A stretch of DNA of 64,000 nt from Pseudoclavibacter endophyticus (GTDB lineage: Bacteria; Actinomycetota; Actinomycetes; Actinomycetales; Microbacteriaceae), in NCBI RefSeq assembly GCF_008831085.1, contig NZ_WBJY01000001.1:372001-436000 (forward strand), written 5' to 3'. A program made the position numbers and the translations under genes. Below the pieces are notes generated by a model. It ran no database searches, was not told where the DNA came from, and saw only the letters and a list, made by a program, of their open reading frames with translations. Positions 16,781-25,474 of this stretch are shown here, in pieces (position 1 is the first letter of the stretch; every line of letters starts with the position of its first letter).

Positions 16781-17352
16781 GATCGGATGCGCCATACCAT
16801 CACGGCCGCCTCGCGCCCGTCCTCGAGCAGGCCGCGCTCGAGGTACTGGCCGAGCGGGGTACCTCCGGGGTGAGCCTGCGCGAGGTCGCGCGCAGGGCCG
16901 GTGTGAGTCACAACGCCCCCTATCACCACTTCGGTGATCGTCAGGGCCTCTTGAAGTCGGTCGCCGCGCGTGGCCTGCGCGACCTGCTCGCCGCCATGAC
17001 CGCCGCGCGCGATGGGGCGACGGGTGCGCGCGGACGCGTCGCGGCGGTCGGCCTCGCCTACGTCGACTTCGCCATCGATCGCCCCGGATTGTTCGATGTC
17101 ATCTTCGACCCGGAGATCTGCGATCCGCGAGAGCCGAACCCCGTGACCGGTCCGTTCATCGAGGCGACGGAGGCGTTCCTCCGCGAGGCGGTCGGCGAGC
17201 TCGTGCCCGACGCCGACGACGCGCGCGTCGAAGAGCTCGCCGCCGCCCTGTGGAGTCTCGTGCACGGCCTGGCGGTGCTCGTGGCTGCTGGGCACCTGCC
17301 GCGGGAGGTCGTGCCCGGCTCGCTCGGGTCGATGCTGGGCCTCTCGGCGTAG
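16774..17352 (+). CDS. TetR-family regulator with WHG-type C-terminal domain
   Basis: 192 aa. PYHHGRLAPVLEQAALEVLAERGTSGVSLREVARRAGVSHNAPYHHFGDRQGLL is a clear TetR HTH, and the C-terminal part (AYVDFAIDRPGLFDVIFDPE; LWSLVHGLAVLVAAG) matches the WHG-domain group. GTG 16774 is favoured because the -10 TACGAT ends 7 nt before it, implying a leaderless mRNA; TTG 16768 is an alternative. Likely autoregulated and controlling the divergent flavodoxin-like reductase. Ligand unknown. Confidence 0.85.
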   Translation: MSRSDAPYHHGRLAPVLEQAALEVLAERGTSGVSLREVARRAGVSHNAPYHHFGDRQGLLKSVAARGLRDLLAAMTAARDGATGARGRVAAVGLAYVDFAIDRPGLFDVIFDPEICDPREPNPVTGPFIEATEAFLREAVGELVPDADDARVEELAAALWSLVHGLAVLVAAGHLPREVVPGSLGSMLGLSA

Positions 17353-17395
17353 CGCTCCCGGCCGCCTCGGTATCCGCCGAGAGTGGTGCTGAGGG

Positions 17396-17468
17396 CTGTC
17401 ATCGCAGCGTCCACTGCCTTAGACTTGAGTCACCTGCACTCAAGTGTGTTGAGTGCACTGACTTCAAC
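17396..17468 (+). promoter_or_regulatory. clpB heat-shock promoter with HAIR operator
   Basis: An exact HAIR element (CTTGAGT, 7-nt spacer, ACTCAAG) spans 17424-17444. It overlaps a TAGACT -10 (17420-17425) whose -35 could be CTGTCA (17396-17401, 18-bp spacer). A second, weaker copy (GTTGAGT, 7 nt, CTTCAAC) lies at 17448-17468. HAIR is the known HspR binding site, so HspR would block RNA polymerase directly. Confidence 0.88.
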
Positions 17469-17486
17469 CTGTAAGGGAGGCGCCAG

Positions 17487-19658
17487 ATGGCAAACATGCA
17501 AGGCGCTCAGGCTCCGAATGAGGACGCCAAGAGCGCACTCGAACAGTTCGGTGTGAACTACACCGACCTCGCGCGCGCCGGAAAACTCGATCCCGTGATC
17601 GGGCGCGACGCCGAGATCCGCCGGGTGAGCCAGGTGCTCACGCGGCGTACCAAGAACAACCCCGTGCTGATCGGCGAACCCGGCGTCGGCAAGACCAGCG
17701 TCGTCGAGGGGCTCGCGCGGCGCATCGTCGCCGGCGACGTCGCCGAGTCGCTGAAAGACAAAGAGCTCGTCGCACTCGACATCTCGGCCCTCATCGCCGG
17801 TGCGAAATACCGCGGTGACTTCGAAGAGCGGCTCAAGGCCGTCCTGGCCGAGGTCAATGAGGCCGAGGGGCGCGTCATCACGTTCATCGACGAGCTCCAC
17901 ATTCTCATGGGAGCCGGTGGCGGCGAGTCGAGCGTGAGCGCTGCGAACATGCTCAAACCGCTCCTCGCCCGCGGCGAATTGCGGCTCATCGGCGCGACGA
18001 CGCTCGACGAGTATCGGGAGTACATCGAGAAGGATGCTGCGCTCGAGCGACGCTTCCAGCAGGTCTTCGTGGGCGAGCCGAGCGTCGAGGACACCGTCGC
18101 GATCCTTCGTGGCCTCAAGGAGCGGTATGAGGCCCACCACCACGTGGCGATCGCCGACGGCGCGCTCGTCGCGGCTGCGCAACTGTCGAACCGCTACATC
18201 ACGGGCCGAAAGCTGCCGGACAAGGCGATCGACCTCATCGATGAAGCGGCCAGCCGCTTGCGCATGGAGATCGACTCGGCGCCCGTCGAGATCGACACGC
18301 TGCAGCGGCAGGTCGACCGCCTGCGACTCGAGGAGCTCGCCCTCAAGAAGGAGAGCGACGAGGCGTCGCAGCAGCGGCTCGCAGCGCTTCGCGTCGAACT
18401 CGAGGGCAAGCAGACCGAGCTCGACGCGCTCACGGAGCGCTGGGACGAAGAGCGCAAGGGGCTGAACCGGATCGGTGAGCTCAAGGAGCGGCTCGATGAG
18501 CTGCGCGGCCGTGCCGACGTCGCCCAGCGGGAGGGCGATCTCGAGCTTGCCTCGAGGCTGCTGTACGGCGAACTGCCCGGCATCCAGAAGCAGCTCGCCG
18601 AGGCGGAAGCGTCCGAAGATCAGTCGCCGAAGCTCGTGAACGACCACGTGACCGACGAAGACATCGCGAACGTCGTCGCCGCGTGGACCGGCATTCCCGT
18701 CGGCCGCCTCCTGCAGGGCGAGAAAGAGAAACTGCTCCACCTCGAGCGCGAGCTCGGCACGCGCATGATCGGGCAGGAGCGGGCGGTGCGCGCGGTCGCC
18801 GACGCGATCCGCCGCTCGCGGGCGGGCATCGGTGACCCGGCCCGGCCGACGGGATCCTTCCTGTTCCTCGGCCCGACCGGTGTCGGCAAGACCGAGCTCG
18901 CGAAGGCGCTCGCCGAGCTGCTGTTCGACGACGAGAAGGCCATCGTGCGCATCGACATGTCCGAGTACGGCGAGAAGCACTCCGTCGCGCGGCTCGTCGG
19001 CGCGCCCCCGGGGTACGTCGGCTTCGAGCAGGGCGGCCAGCTCACGGAGGCGGTGCGTCGACGGCCGTACTCGGTCGTGCTGTTCGACGAGGTCGAGAAG
19101 GCGCACCCCGAGGTATTCGACCTGCTGCTGCAGGTGCTCGACGACGGCCGGCTCACCGACGGCCAAGGGCGTACGGTCGACTTCCGCAACGTGATCATGA
19201 TCCTCACGTCGAACCTCGGCTCGCAGTATCTCGTCGATCCGATGCTCGGCGACGCCGAGAAGGAGGAGCGCGTCATGGCGCTCGTGCGGCAGTCGTTCAA
19301 GCCGGAATTCGTCAACCGGCTCGACGACATCGTGGTCTTCTCCGCCCTCACGGAGGATGAGCTCGCGCGGATCGTCGGCCTCTACGTCGACCGCCTCGAG
19401 CGGCGTCTCGCCGAGCGGCGGCTCACCCTCGACGTCGATGCCGACGCCCGTGCCTGGCTGGCCGAGCGCGGCTACGACCCGATCTACGGCGCGCGGCCCC
19501 TGCGGCGGCTCATGCAGCGGGAGGTCGACGATCGGCTCGCGCGCGGCCTCTTGGCCGGCGCGATCCGCGACGGCGACGCCGTGCGCGCCAGGGTCGCGTC
19601 CGACGGTGACGGGCTCGTCGTGCAGTCGGCGACGCCGCACGAGGCCGCGGTCGAATAA
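17487..19658 (+). CDS. clpB: ClpB disaggregase lacking the N-terminal domain
   Basis: 723 aa against about 850-870 for full-length ClpB. The roughly 150-residue Clp N-domain is absent: the protein opens with about 20 residues and then [20 protein letters not shown], the usual linker before NBD1. Walker A1 GEPGVGKT is at 63-70 and Walker A2 GPTGVGKT at about 462-469; Walker B motifs are VITFIDELH and [12 protein letters not shown]. The long coiled-coil middle domain (about 280-400) marks ClpB rather than ClpA/C. Substrate pore loops are AKYRG in NBD1 and GYVG in NBD2. ATP-driven protein disaggregation with DnaK. Start: ATG 17487 with AAGGGAGG. Controlled by the HAIR site. Confidence 0.93.
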   Translation: MANMQGAQAPNEDAKSALEQFGVNYTDLARAGKLDPVIGRDAEIRRVSQVLTRRTKNNPVLIGEPGVGKTSVVEGLARRIVAGDVAESLKDKELVALDISALIAGAKYRGDFEERLKAVLAEVNEAEGRVITFIDELHILMGAGGGESSVSAANMLKPLLARGELRLIGATTLDEYREYIEKDAALERRFQQVFVGEPSVEDTVAILRGLKERYEAHHHVAIADGALVAAAQLSNRYITGRKLPDKAIDLIDEAASRLRMEIDSAPVEIDTLQRQVDRLRLEELALKKESDEASQQRLAALRVELEGKQTELDALTERWDEERKGLNRIGELKERLDELRGRADVAQREGDLELASRLLYGELPGIQKQLAEAEASEDQSPKLVNDHVTDEDIANVVAAWTGIPVGRLLQGEKEKLLHLERELGTRMIGQERAVRAVADAIRRSRAGIGDPARPTGSFLFLGPTGVGKTELAKALAELLFDDEKAIVRIDMSEYGEKHSVARLVGAPPGYVGFEQGGQLTEAVRRRPYSVVLFDEVEKAHPEVFDLLLQVLDDGRLTDGQGRTVDFRNVIMILTSNLGSQYLVDPMLGDAEKEERVMALVRQSFKPEFVNRLDDIVVFSALTEDELARIVGLYVDRLERRLAERRLTLDVDADARAWLAERGYDPIYGARPLRRLMQREVDDRLARGLLAGAIRDGDAVRARVASDGDGLVVQSATPHEAAVE

Positions 19659-19668
19659 GACCGCGGCG

Positions 19669-19695
19669 CACCCCCGCCCCTCGGGGGCGGGGGTG
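19669..19695. terminator. Perfect 12-bp hairpin after clpB
   Basis: CACCCCCGCCCC, TCG loop, GGGGCGGGGGTG: a 12-bp stem with no mismatch, between the convergent clpB and nitroreductase genes. No T-run follows on either strand. The position fits a bidirectional terminator. Confidence 0.8.
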
Positions 19696-19702
19696 GCGTC
19701 GG

Positions 19703-20314
19703 TTATTCGGCCGGCACCGCGAAGAGCTCGTCGAGCGGCAGACGCGTGCGCTCGGCGGCATCCGCCTGACGCGTCTTCTCGTCGATGCTCCCCGCGTCGT
19801 CGCTGTACACGCCGAGGGCCGCAACCGACTTCGGTGCGATCGACTCGGGCAGGGCGAAGCTCTCGGCGATCGCGGCCAAGTTGGCCCCGCCCATCTGGCG
19901 CAGGCTCAGGCCAAGCTTGGCGGCCTGAACCGTGAAGTGCGCGGCGGCCTGGCCGAGGTCGTAGTCGGCGTACGGCAACGTTTTGCCATCGGCCGAGACC
20001 GGCGTCCTGCAGAACACGACGAGGGCGGAGGCGCGCGAGGTCCAGCCCTGATTGAACGCCATGAGCCCGTTTTCGATCTTCGCGAAGGTCTCGGTACCGC
20101 GACGGCCGACGATGAAACGCCAGGGCTGCGAGTTCTGCATCGACGGCGCCCAGCGGGCAGCCTCGACGATGCTCGTCAGCTGCTCGTCGCTCAGCACGTG
20201 CGTCGGGTCGAAGCCCTTCGGGCTCCAGCGGGCCGCCAGCAGCGGCGCGATCGGTGCCGAGGTCGGGTTGCGGATCTCGGTGGGTTCAGCCCATTGGAGC
20301 TGGCTCGTTGTCAT
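19703..20314 (-). CDS. Nitroreductase-family protein 1
   Basis: 203 aa. The nitroreductase fold is recognised from RWSPKGFDPTHVLSDEQLTSIVEAARWAPSMQNSQPWRFIVGRRG (FMN phosphate-binding Arg/Ser region) and YDLGQAAAHFTVQAAKLGLSLRQMGG. An FMN-dependent reductase of nitro compounds, quinones or enals is expected; substrate not identifiable. Start: ATG 20314 with GAAAGGA. A paralogue lies 82 bp upstream on the same strand. Confidence 0.85.
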   Translation of the reverse strand: MTTSQLQWAEPTEIRNPTSAPIAPLLAARWSPKGFDPTHVLSDEQLTSIVEAARWAPSMQNSQPWRFIVGRRGTETFAKIENGLMAFNQGWTSRASALVVFCRTPVSADGKTLPYADYDLGQAAAHFTVQAAKLGLSLRQMGGANLAAIAESFALPESIAPKSVAALGVYSDDAGSIDEKTRQADAAERTRLPLDELFAVPAE

Positions 20315-20396
20315 GCGTGTCCTTTCGGATCGGGAATGGTTGGGAATCCTGTGGTGCTGCGGTGGGCTGTCGCCGGCCAGGCGGCGAGGTGGCGGC

Positions 20397-20972
20397 TCAG
20401 TCGAGCGGCCGTACGAGCAGGTCGTCGAGGTCGCGCCGCGACCGGGCGCGGGCGTCGCGCTCGCGGATCGCCTCGGGCACGTCGTCCGACGCATCGTGGG
20501 CGCCGATCGCCATGACCGCCATCGGCACCAGCTCGTCGCCCAGCTCGAGCGAGGCTTGCAGCGCATCGGCGTCGAAGCCGCCCATCTGGTGAGCGACGAG
20601 CCCGAGGTGCTCGACCTGCACGGTCGCGTGCGCTGCCGACTGGCCGAGGTCGTACTCGGCCCACCGGTAGGTCGTGCCGTCGCGCTCGGTGCGGGCGATG
20701 AACGCGACGAGGGCCGAGGCCCGCGGCGCCCACACCCGATTGAACCCCGTGAGCGTTGACGCGATCGCGTCGTACGTCTCGCTGCCGCGGCGCCCGGCGG
20801 CAAACGCCCATGGCTGTGAGTTACCCGACGATGGCGACCAGCGGGCCGCCTCGAGGACGCTGCGCAGCCCGTCGGCCGACAGCTCATGGCGCTGGTCGAA
20901 GCCCCTCGGGCTCCAGCGTTCGGCGAGCGCGGGGGCGATCGGATGGGTGGTGGCGTTGCGGGGCGTCGTCAC
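20397..20972 (-). CDS. Nitroreductase-family protein 2
   Basis: 191 aa paralogue of the downstream gene: RWSPRGFDQRHELSADGLRSVLEAARWSPSSGNSQPWAF, YDLGQSAAHATVQVEHLGLVAHQMGG. Sequence differences are many, so the duplication is not recent. The ten-residue helix AEYDLGQSAAH and the Gln-Met-Gly-Gly motif are kept, which suggests both are active FMN enzymes with different substrates. Confidence 0.85.
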   Translation of the reverse strand: MTTPRNATTHPIAPALAERWSPRGFDQRHELSADGLRSVLEAARWSPSSGNSQPWAFAAGRRGSETYDAIASTLTGFNRVWAPRASALVAFIARTERDGTTYRWAEYDLGQSAAHATVQVEHLGLVAHQMGGFDADALQASLELGDELVPMAVMAIGAHDASDDVPEAIRERDARARSRRDLDDLLVRPLD

Positions 20973-20997
20973 GGCGGTCCTTCCTGCTGGCTCCGGT

Positions 20998-21033
20998 GGC
21001 GGGTGCTGCGGCCGATGCCGGCCAGCACCCGCC
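20998..21033. promoter_or_regulatory. Large inverted repeat in a divergent intergenic region
   Basis: GGCGGGTGCTG (20998-21008) and CAGCACCCGCC (21023-21033) are perfect 11-nt complements separated by 14 nt that can themselves fold. The element lies between the divergent nitroreductase 2 and lipoprotein starts, where a terminator is not expected. It may be a leader structure or a regulator site. Confidence 0.5.
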
Positions 21034-21079
21034 CTGTCTCGGTCGCGTCGCAGCTTGGCTCGTGCACAATGGTCGCGCT

Positions 21080-22753
21080 GTGCGCCCCCAGAGCAGAACT
21101 CTCGAAGCCCCGAGCCTATTCCGGCTCGGCGAACTCGCGCACCGTCTTGCGGGCGCGCTCATGGTGTGCTGCCTCGTCGCCGTCCTCGCCGCGTGCAGTT
21201 CCCGGCCGGCGCCGCTGGAGGACCCGCCGCCCGTCCCGACCGAGGAGGCGACGTTCGACACGGCCGCCATCGAGGCGGGAATGGATGCCATGCTCGCTGC
21301 CGGCGCGCCGGCCGTGCTCGTGGAGGTGCGCGACGGCGACGAGGTGTGGCGTCACGCCCTCGGCGTCATCAGCGTGACGGGCAACGAGCGGCCGGACCCG
21401 CTCGCCGCGGTTCGCATCGCGAGCGTCACGAAGTCGATGATTGGCGTGATTCTGCTGCAACTCGTCGCCGAGGGGCGACTCGACCTCGACGAGCCGATCG
21501 CCGAGTACCTGCCCGACCTGACACTCGGCCGCGAGGTCGTCGAGCTTGGCGAAGTCGACGACGGGGCCGGCGGTCAGGGCGACGCCGCGGTCCCCGACGC
21601 GACCGGAGCATCCGGCCCGGACCTCACGCTCGAGCCCTCGCCCGTGCCCACCGGTCCCGATTGGACGGCGCCGGCTCCAGACCCGGACGCTTCGGTTCCC
21701 GATGAGGTGCCGCCTGGTGCCGTCGAGGGGTCGGATGTCGCGTTTGACGCGGATGGCGCCCCGATCCTCGACCCGACCACGATCGTGACGCCTCGCATGC
21801 TCGCGCAGCACACGGCGGGCGTGCCCGACTACATCGGCACGTTCCCGCTGACTGACTTCGCCGAGCTGCCGTCGACCCTGGGCGGCGATTACGACCTCGA
21901 CGAGCTCATCGGCCGCGTGGCGGCCGAGCCGTGGCCGAGCCGGCCGGGCGGCGCCTTCAACTACTCCAACACGAACTACCTCGTGCTCTCGCTGCTCATC
22001 GAGCAGATCACGGGTGACCCGATCGAGCGAGTGATCCAGGAGCGCATCGCCGAGGGCGGCGGTCTCGAGGCGACCTCGCTGCCGGGCGACGCGACGCTGC
22101 CGGAGGGCGGCGCCCACGGCTATTTCGAGCTCGAGGGCGTGTACATCGACGTCTCGACGCAGTCGGCCTCGCTCTGGTCGGGCGCGGGCGGCATCGTCTC
22201 GACCGTGGGCGATGTGAACTCGTTCTACCGGGGGCTCATGCAGGGCGCGTACGTGCACGCCGACGAACTCCGCACGGCGCTCGAGCTCAACCAGGCCGGG
22301 TACGGCATCGGCGTGCAGGGCCACGCCGACCCGTGCCCTCCCGGTGATCCGGTCTTCGCGACGCCGCCGGGCCCGACGAACGACGACGACGCCGACGCCG
22401 GGGACGCGGCTCTCGATGCTGTCGGACCCGACGGTGAAGGCGCTCAGGTTGGGGGCGGCGACAGCGCCGGCGAGGATCCGACGCCCTCCGCGACGCCAGG
22501 CGACGCGGGGCCGGCGGTCAGCCAGTTCCCGCAGATCGGCGAACCCGGCATGACGTACGGCCACCTCGGCTCGGGCCTCGGCTATCGCATCCTCTCGATG
22601 TCGAGCCCCGACGGGATGCGCCAGGTGACGCTCTCGTGGACGGCGTCGCCGGTCGACTACGGCGGCGACCCCAGGCTCGGACCCGCGTGGGAGACGATCG
22701 ATGCCGCGCTCACCGCGACGTGCCCGAGAACGGACGCCGGCGCAGGCGGGTAA
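21080..22753 (+). CDS. Serine-hydrolase lipoprotein, class C beta-lactamase / D,D-carboxypeptidase-like
   Basis: A lipoprotein signal (LMVCCLVAVLAACSS) is followed by the penicillin-binding fold. The SxxK motif is in RIASVTKSMIGVILLQL, YxN in FNYSNTNYLVLSLL and the HxG box in YGHLGSGLGYRI. Two acidic/Pro low-complexity insertions (after TLGREVVEL and after QGHADPCPPGDP) separate the motifs, making the protein longer than usual. Predicted exported D-Ala-D-Ala carboxypeptidase, beta-lactamase or esterase. GTG 21080 is the chosen start; GTG 21062 is possible. Confidence 0.8.
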   Translation: MRPQSRTLEAPSLFRLGELAHRLAGALMVCCLVAVLAACSSRPAPLEDPPPVPTEEATFDTAAIEAGMDAMLAAGAPAVLVEVRDGDEVWRHALGVISVTGNERPDPLAAVRIASVTKSMIGVILLQLVAEGRLDLDEPIAEYLPDLTLGREVVELGEVDDGAGGQGDAAVPDATGASGPDLTLEPSPVPTGPDWTAPAPDPDASVPDEVPPGAVEGSDVAFDADGAPILDPTTIVTPRMLAQHTAGVPDYIGTFPLTDFAELPSTLGGDYDLDELIGRVAAEPWPSRPGGAFNYSNTNYLVLSLLIEQITGDPIERVIQERIAEGGGLEATSLPGDATLPEGGAHGYFELEGVYIDVSTQSASLWSGAGGIVSTVGDVNSFYRGLMQGAYVHADELRTALELNQAGYGIGVQGHADPCPPGDPVFATPPGPTNDDDADAGDAALDAVGPDGEGAQVGGGDSAGEDPTPSATPGDAGPAVSQFPQIGEPGMTYGHLGSGLGYRILSMSSPDGMRQVTLSWTASPVDYGGDPRLGPAWETIDAALTATCPRTDAGAGG

Positions 22754-22783
22754 ACGTCTGCGGGAGTACGGAGGCGCGAGGCG

Positions 22784-22789
22784 TAGCGT
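22784..22789 (+). promoter_or_regulatory. selO -10 element (leaderless)
   Basis: TAGCGT ends 6 nt before ATG 22796, so the transcript would start at the initiation codon. No Shine-Dalgarno sequence is present. Confidence 0.5.
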
Positions 22790-22795
22790 GACGGC

Positions 22796-24421
22796 ATGGA
22801 TGTCAACACCCCCACCGCGGGAGCACCCTCGAGTGCCCCCGTGAGCAACTCCCCGATCGCGCTGCAGCACCGCTTCGCGACCGATGTCCCGGAGCTCGCC
22901 GTGCCGTGGCGTGCCGCCGAGGTCGAGCATCCACGCCTGCTCGCCTTCAGCGACACGCTGGCCGACGAGCTCGGCGTCGACGCCGAAGCGCTGAGCAGTG
23001 AAGAGGGGCTCGCGTTCCTCACCGGCAACCGCCTCCCGGAGGGCGTCACGCCCGTCGCGCAGGGTTATTCCGGCCACCAGTGGGGCATGTACACGCCCCG
23101 CCTCGGCGACGGTCGCGCGCTCCTCCTCGGCGAAGTCACTGACCGCGCGGGACGCTTGCGCGACATCCACCTGAAGGGGTCGGGCGCAACGCCGTTCTCG
23201 CGCGGCGCCGACGGGCTCGCCGCCGTCGGGCCGATGCTTCGCGAGTTCATCATGGGCGAGGCGTTCCACGCGCTCGGCATCCCGGGAACCCGCGCGCTCG
23301 CGGTCATCGGCACGGGCCGGCTCGTGCGGCGCGAGGGGCTCGAACCGGGGGCGCTCCTCGTGCGCGTCGCGAGCAGCCACCTGCGCGTCGGCACGTTCCA
23401 GTACGCGAGCGCTTCCGGCAACCTGGAGGTGCTGCGGCGCCTCGCGGACCACGCCATCGAGCGTCACGCGCCCGAGGCGGCGGAAGCGGAGCATCCGTAC
23501 CTCGCGTTCTACGAGCACGTCGTCACCGCGCAGGCCGAGCTCGTGGCGGCGTGGATGCATGTGGGGTTCGTGCACGGCGTCATGAGCACCGACAACACGA
23601 CCGTGTCGGGCGAGACGATCGACTTCGGGCCGTGCGCCTTCCTCGACGCCTTCGATCCGGGCCTCTGGTTCAGCTCGATCGACCAGAACGGGCGGTACGC
23701 CTACCGGCAGCAGCCGTCGATCGTGCAGTGGAACCTGGCGCGCTTCGCCGAGGCGCTGCTGCCGATCCTGCCGCTCACCCGCGACGAGGCGATCGCCGCG
23801 GCCGCCGACGCCGACGCTCGCGCCGACGCGAGGGAGCGAGGCGACGAGGCCGCCGACGACGAGGGCGCCGAAAGCGAGCGGCGCGCCGACGCCGAGGCGC
23901 GGCAAATCCGCGCCGTCGAGCTCGCGACGGCGGCCCTCGAGCGCTTCGGGCCGCAGTACGCAGAGACGTACGAGCGGGGGATGCGCGCCAAGCTCGGTCT
24001 CGCCCACGTCGCGCTCGACGACGCGCGGCCGGTGATCACCGGCGTGCTCGACCTCATGACGGCCGCGCGCGCCGACTACACGCAGTTCTTTCGGGGCCTC
24101 GGCGCGCACGCCGCTTCGGGACGCGGCACGCCGGCGCGCTCGCTCTTCCCCGAGCCGGAGGCGTTCGAGCGGTGGGCCGAGCGCTGGCGCGCTCTCGGAC
24201 CCGACCGGGAGGCGATGGACGCGGTGAACCCGGCCTACATCCCGCGGAACCACCTGGTCGAAGAGGCGCTCGCCGCGGCGAGCGACGAGGCCGACCTCGG
24301 GCCGCTCGAGCGCCTGCTCGCGGCGGTGCGGCAGCCGTTCGACGTGCGGCCCGGCCTGGCGCGGTACGCCGAGCCCGCGCCGGCCGACTTCGGGCCGTAT
24401 ACGACCTTCTGCGGCACGTAG
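22796..24421 (+). CDS. selO: SelO pseudokinase-fold protein AMPylase (YdiU/UPF0061)
   Basis: 541 aa. SelO hallmarks are present: [43 protein letters not shown] (nucleotide-binding Lys), [22 protein letters not shown] (Glu) and [25 protein letters not shown] (Asn and Asp of the metal site). The protein ends FCGT, placing Cys at the antepenultimate position, where human SELENOO has selenocysteine. SelO transfers AMP to Ser/Thr/Tyr of target proteins in redox stress. An acidic/Ala insertion (around [27 protein letters not shown]) is unusual. Probably leaderless. Single gene. Confidence 0.92.
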   Translation: MDVNTPTAGAPSSAPVSNSPIALQHRFATDVPELAVPWRAAEVEHPRLLAFSDTLADELGVDAEALSSEEGLAFLTGNRLPEGVTPVAQGYSGHQWGMYTPRLGDGRALLLGEVTDRAGRLRDIHLKGSGATPFSRGADGLAAVGPMLREFIMGEAFHALGIPGTRALAVIGTGRLVRREGLEPGALLVRVASSHLRVGTFQYASASGNLEVLRRLADHAIERHAPEAAEAEHPYLAFYEHVVTAQAELVAAWMHVGFVHGVMSTDNTTVSGETIDFGPCAFLDAFDPGLWFSSIDQNGRYAYRQQPSIVQWNLARFAEALLPILPLTRDEAIAAAADADARADARERGDEAADDEGAESERRADAEARQIRAVELATAALERFGPQYAETYERGMRAKLGLAHVALDDARPVITGVLDLMTAARADYTQFFRGLGAHAASGRGTPARSLFPEPEAFERWAERWRALGPDREAMDAVNPAYIPRNHLVEEALAAASDEADLGPLERLLAAVRQPFDVRPGLARYAEPAPADFGPYTTFCGT

Positions 24422-24493
24422 GCCGGCTTCTGCGGCTCGTGGGCGTGCGATGAAGATGAGGCCTCAGAGGCCCGCGAGCCCTGCGCGACCCAT

Positions 24494-25474
24494 TCAGTCT
24501 GAGCCCGTGCCGTAGTGCTTCGCCAGCCGGCGGAGCCCTTCGTCGATCGAGACGGTCGGCGCCCAGTCGAGGTCGCGGCGCGTCGAGCGTTGGTCGAACC
24601 AGTGCGCGGTCGAGAGCTGCTCAGCCAGGAATCGCGTCATCGGCGGCTCATCGACGCCCGGCCGCACGGTCCAGACCCACTCGACCGCCGCTCCGGCGAT
24701 GCGCCCGAGGGCCGCGGGAACGCTGACCCTGGGGGCCGGAACGCCCGCGGCGCGGCAAATTCCGCCGAGCAGGTCGCCGACCGGTCGCGGCTCGCCATTG
24801 GTGAGCACGTACGCGTTGCCGTGGGCCATGTCGGCGCGGTGGAGCGCCGCCACGATCCCGGTTGCGGCGTTGTCGACGTAGGTCGTGTCGATGAGCGCCG
24901 TGCCCCCGTTCAGGAGCGGTAACGTGCCGCGGCGCGCCCGCTCGACGATGCGCTCGACGAGCTGCGTGTCGCCGGGACCCCACACGAGGTGCGGGCGCAC
25001 GGCGACCACGCGCATGCCGCTGACACCGTCACGGGCGAGCGCCAGCAGCTCGGCCTCCGCCTTTGTGCGCGCGTACTCGCCGCGCGCGTGCTCAGGCGAC
25101 GCGGGCTCGGCGCCGACCCCCGCGAGTGCCGCGCCGGCGTGCGCGACCGACGGCGACGACACCTGCACGAAGCGCGTCACCCCGGCTCGCTCGGCGGCAT
25201 CGAGCAGCGTGCGAGTGCCGTCGACGTTGATGGCGCGGAACTCGGCCGCCTCGCCCGCGAGCGAGACCTTGGCCGCGAGGTGCACAACGGCATCCGCCCC
25301 GCCGACCGCGCGCTCGACCGTGGCCCGGTCGGTCACCGAACCGAGGGTGTCGACCGCTCCCGCTGCCCCTGAGGGGCGCCGCTGCAGCGTGCGCACGTCG
25401 TGTCCGGCGGCGAGCAACTCCGCCGCGACGGCACGTCCGAGGTAGCCGGATGCTCCCGTGACGAGCACGGTCAT
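24494..25474 (-). CDS. oleD: OleD-type NAD(P)-dependent beta-keto acid reductase
   Basis: 326 aa extended SDR/3-beta-HSD protein. The glycine motif is TVLVTGASGYLGRAVA, with VVHLAAKVSL, the catalytic Ser in VQVSSPSVAH, and Tyr-Lys in EYARTKAEAE. In olefin synthesis OleD reduces the OleA beta-ketoacid to the beta-hydroxy acid. Last gene of the oleA-oleBC-oleD operon; its start overlaps the oleBC stop by 4 nt (ATGA). Other 3-beta-HSD-like roles would fit the sequence alone, but context decides. Confidence 0.88.
   Translation of the reverse strand: MTVLVTGASGYLGRAVAAELLAAGHDVRTLQRRPSGAAGAVDTLGSVTDRATVERAVGGADAVVHLAAKVSLAGEAAEFRAINVDGTRTLLDAAERAGVTRFVQVSSPSVAHAGAALAGVGAEPASPEHARGEYARTKAEAELLALARDGVSGMRVVAVRPHLVWGPGDTQLVERIVERARRGTLPLLNGGTALIDTTYVDNAATGIVAALHRADMAHGNAYVLTNGEPRPVGDLLGGICRAAGVPAPRVSVPAALGRIAGAAVEWVWTVRPGVDEPPMTRFLAEQLSTAHWFDQRSTRRDLDWAPTVSIDEGLRRLAKHYGTGSD

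Noticed and set aside
17353..17395. Small ORF between the TetR stop and the clpB promoter
   Set aside because: Too short and unsupported; the region reads as spacer leading into the clpB promoter.
21116..24253. Minus-strand open frame of about 1045 codons
   Set aside because: Antisense to the lipoprotein and selO; composition is Arg/Gly/Val-rich with no domain, typical of antisense frames in high-GC DNA.
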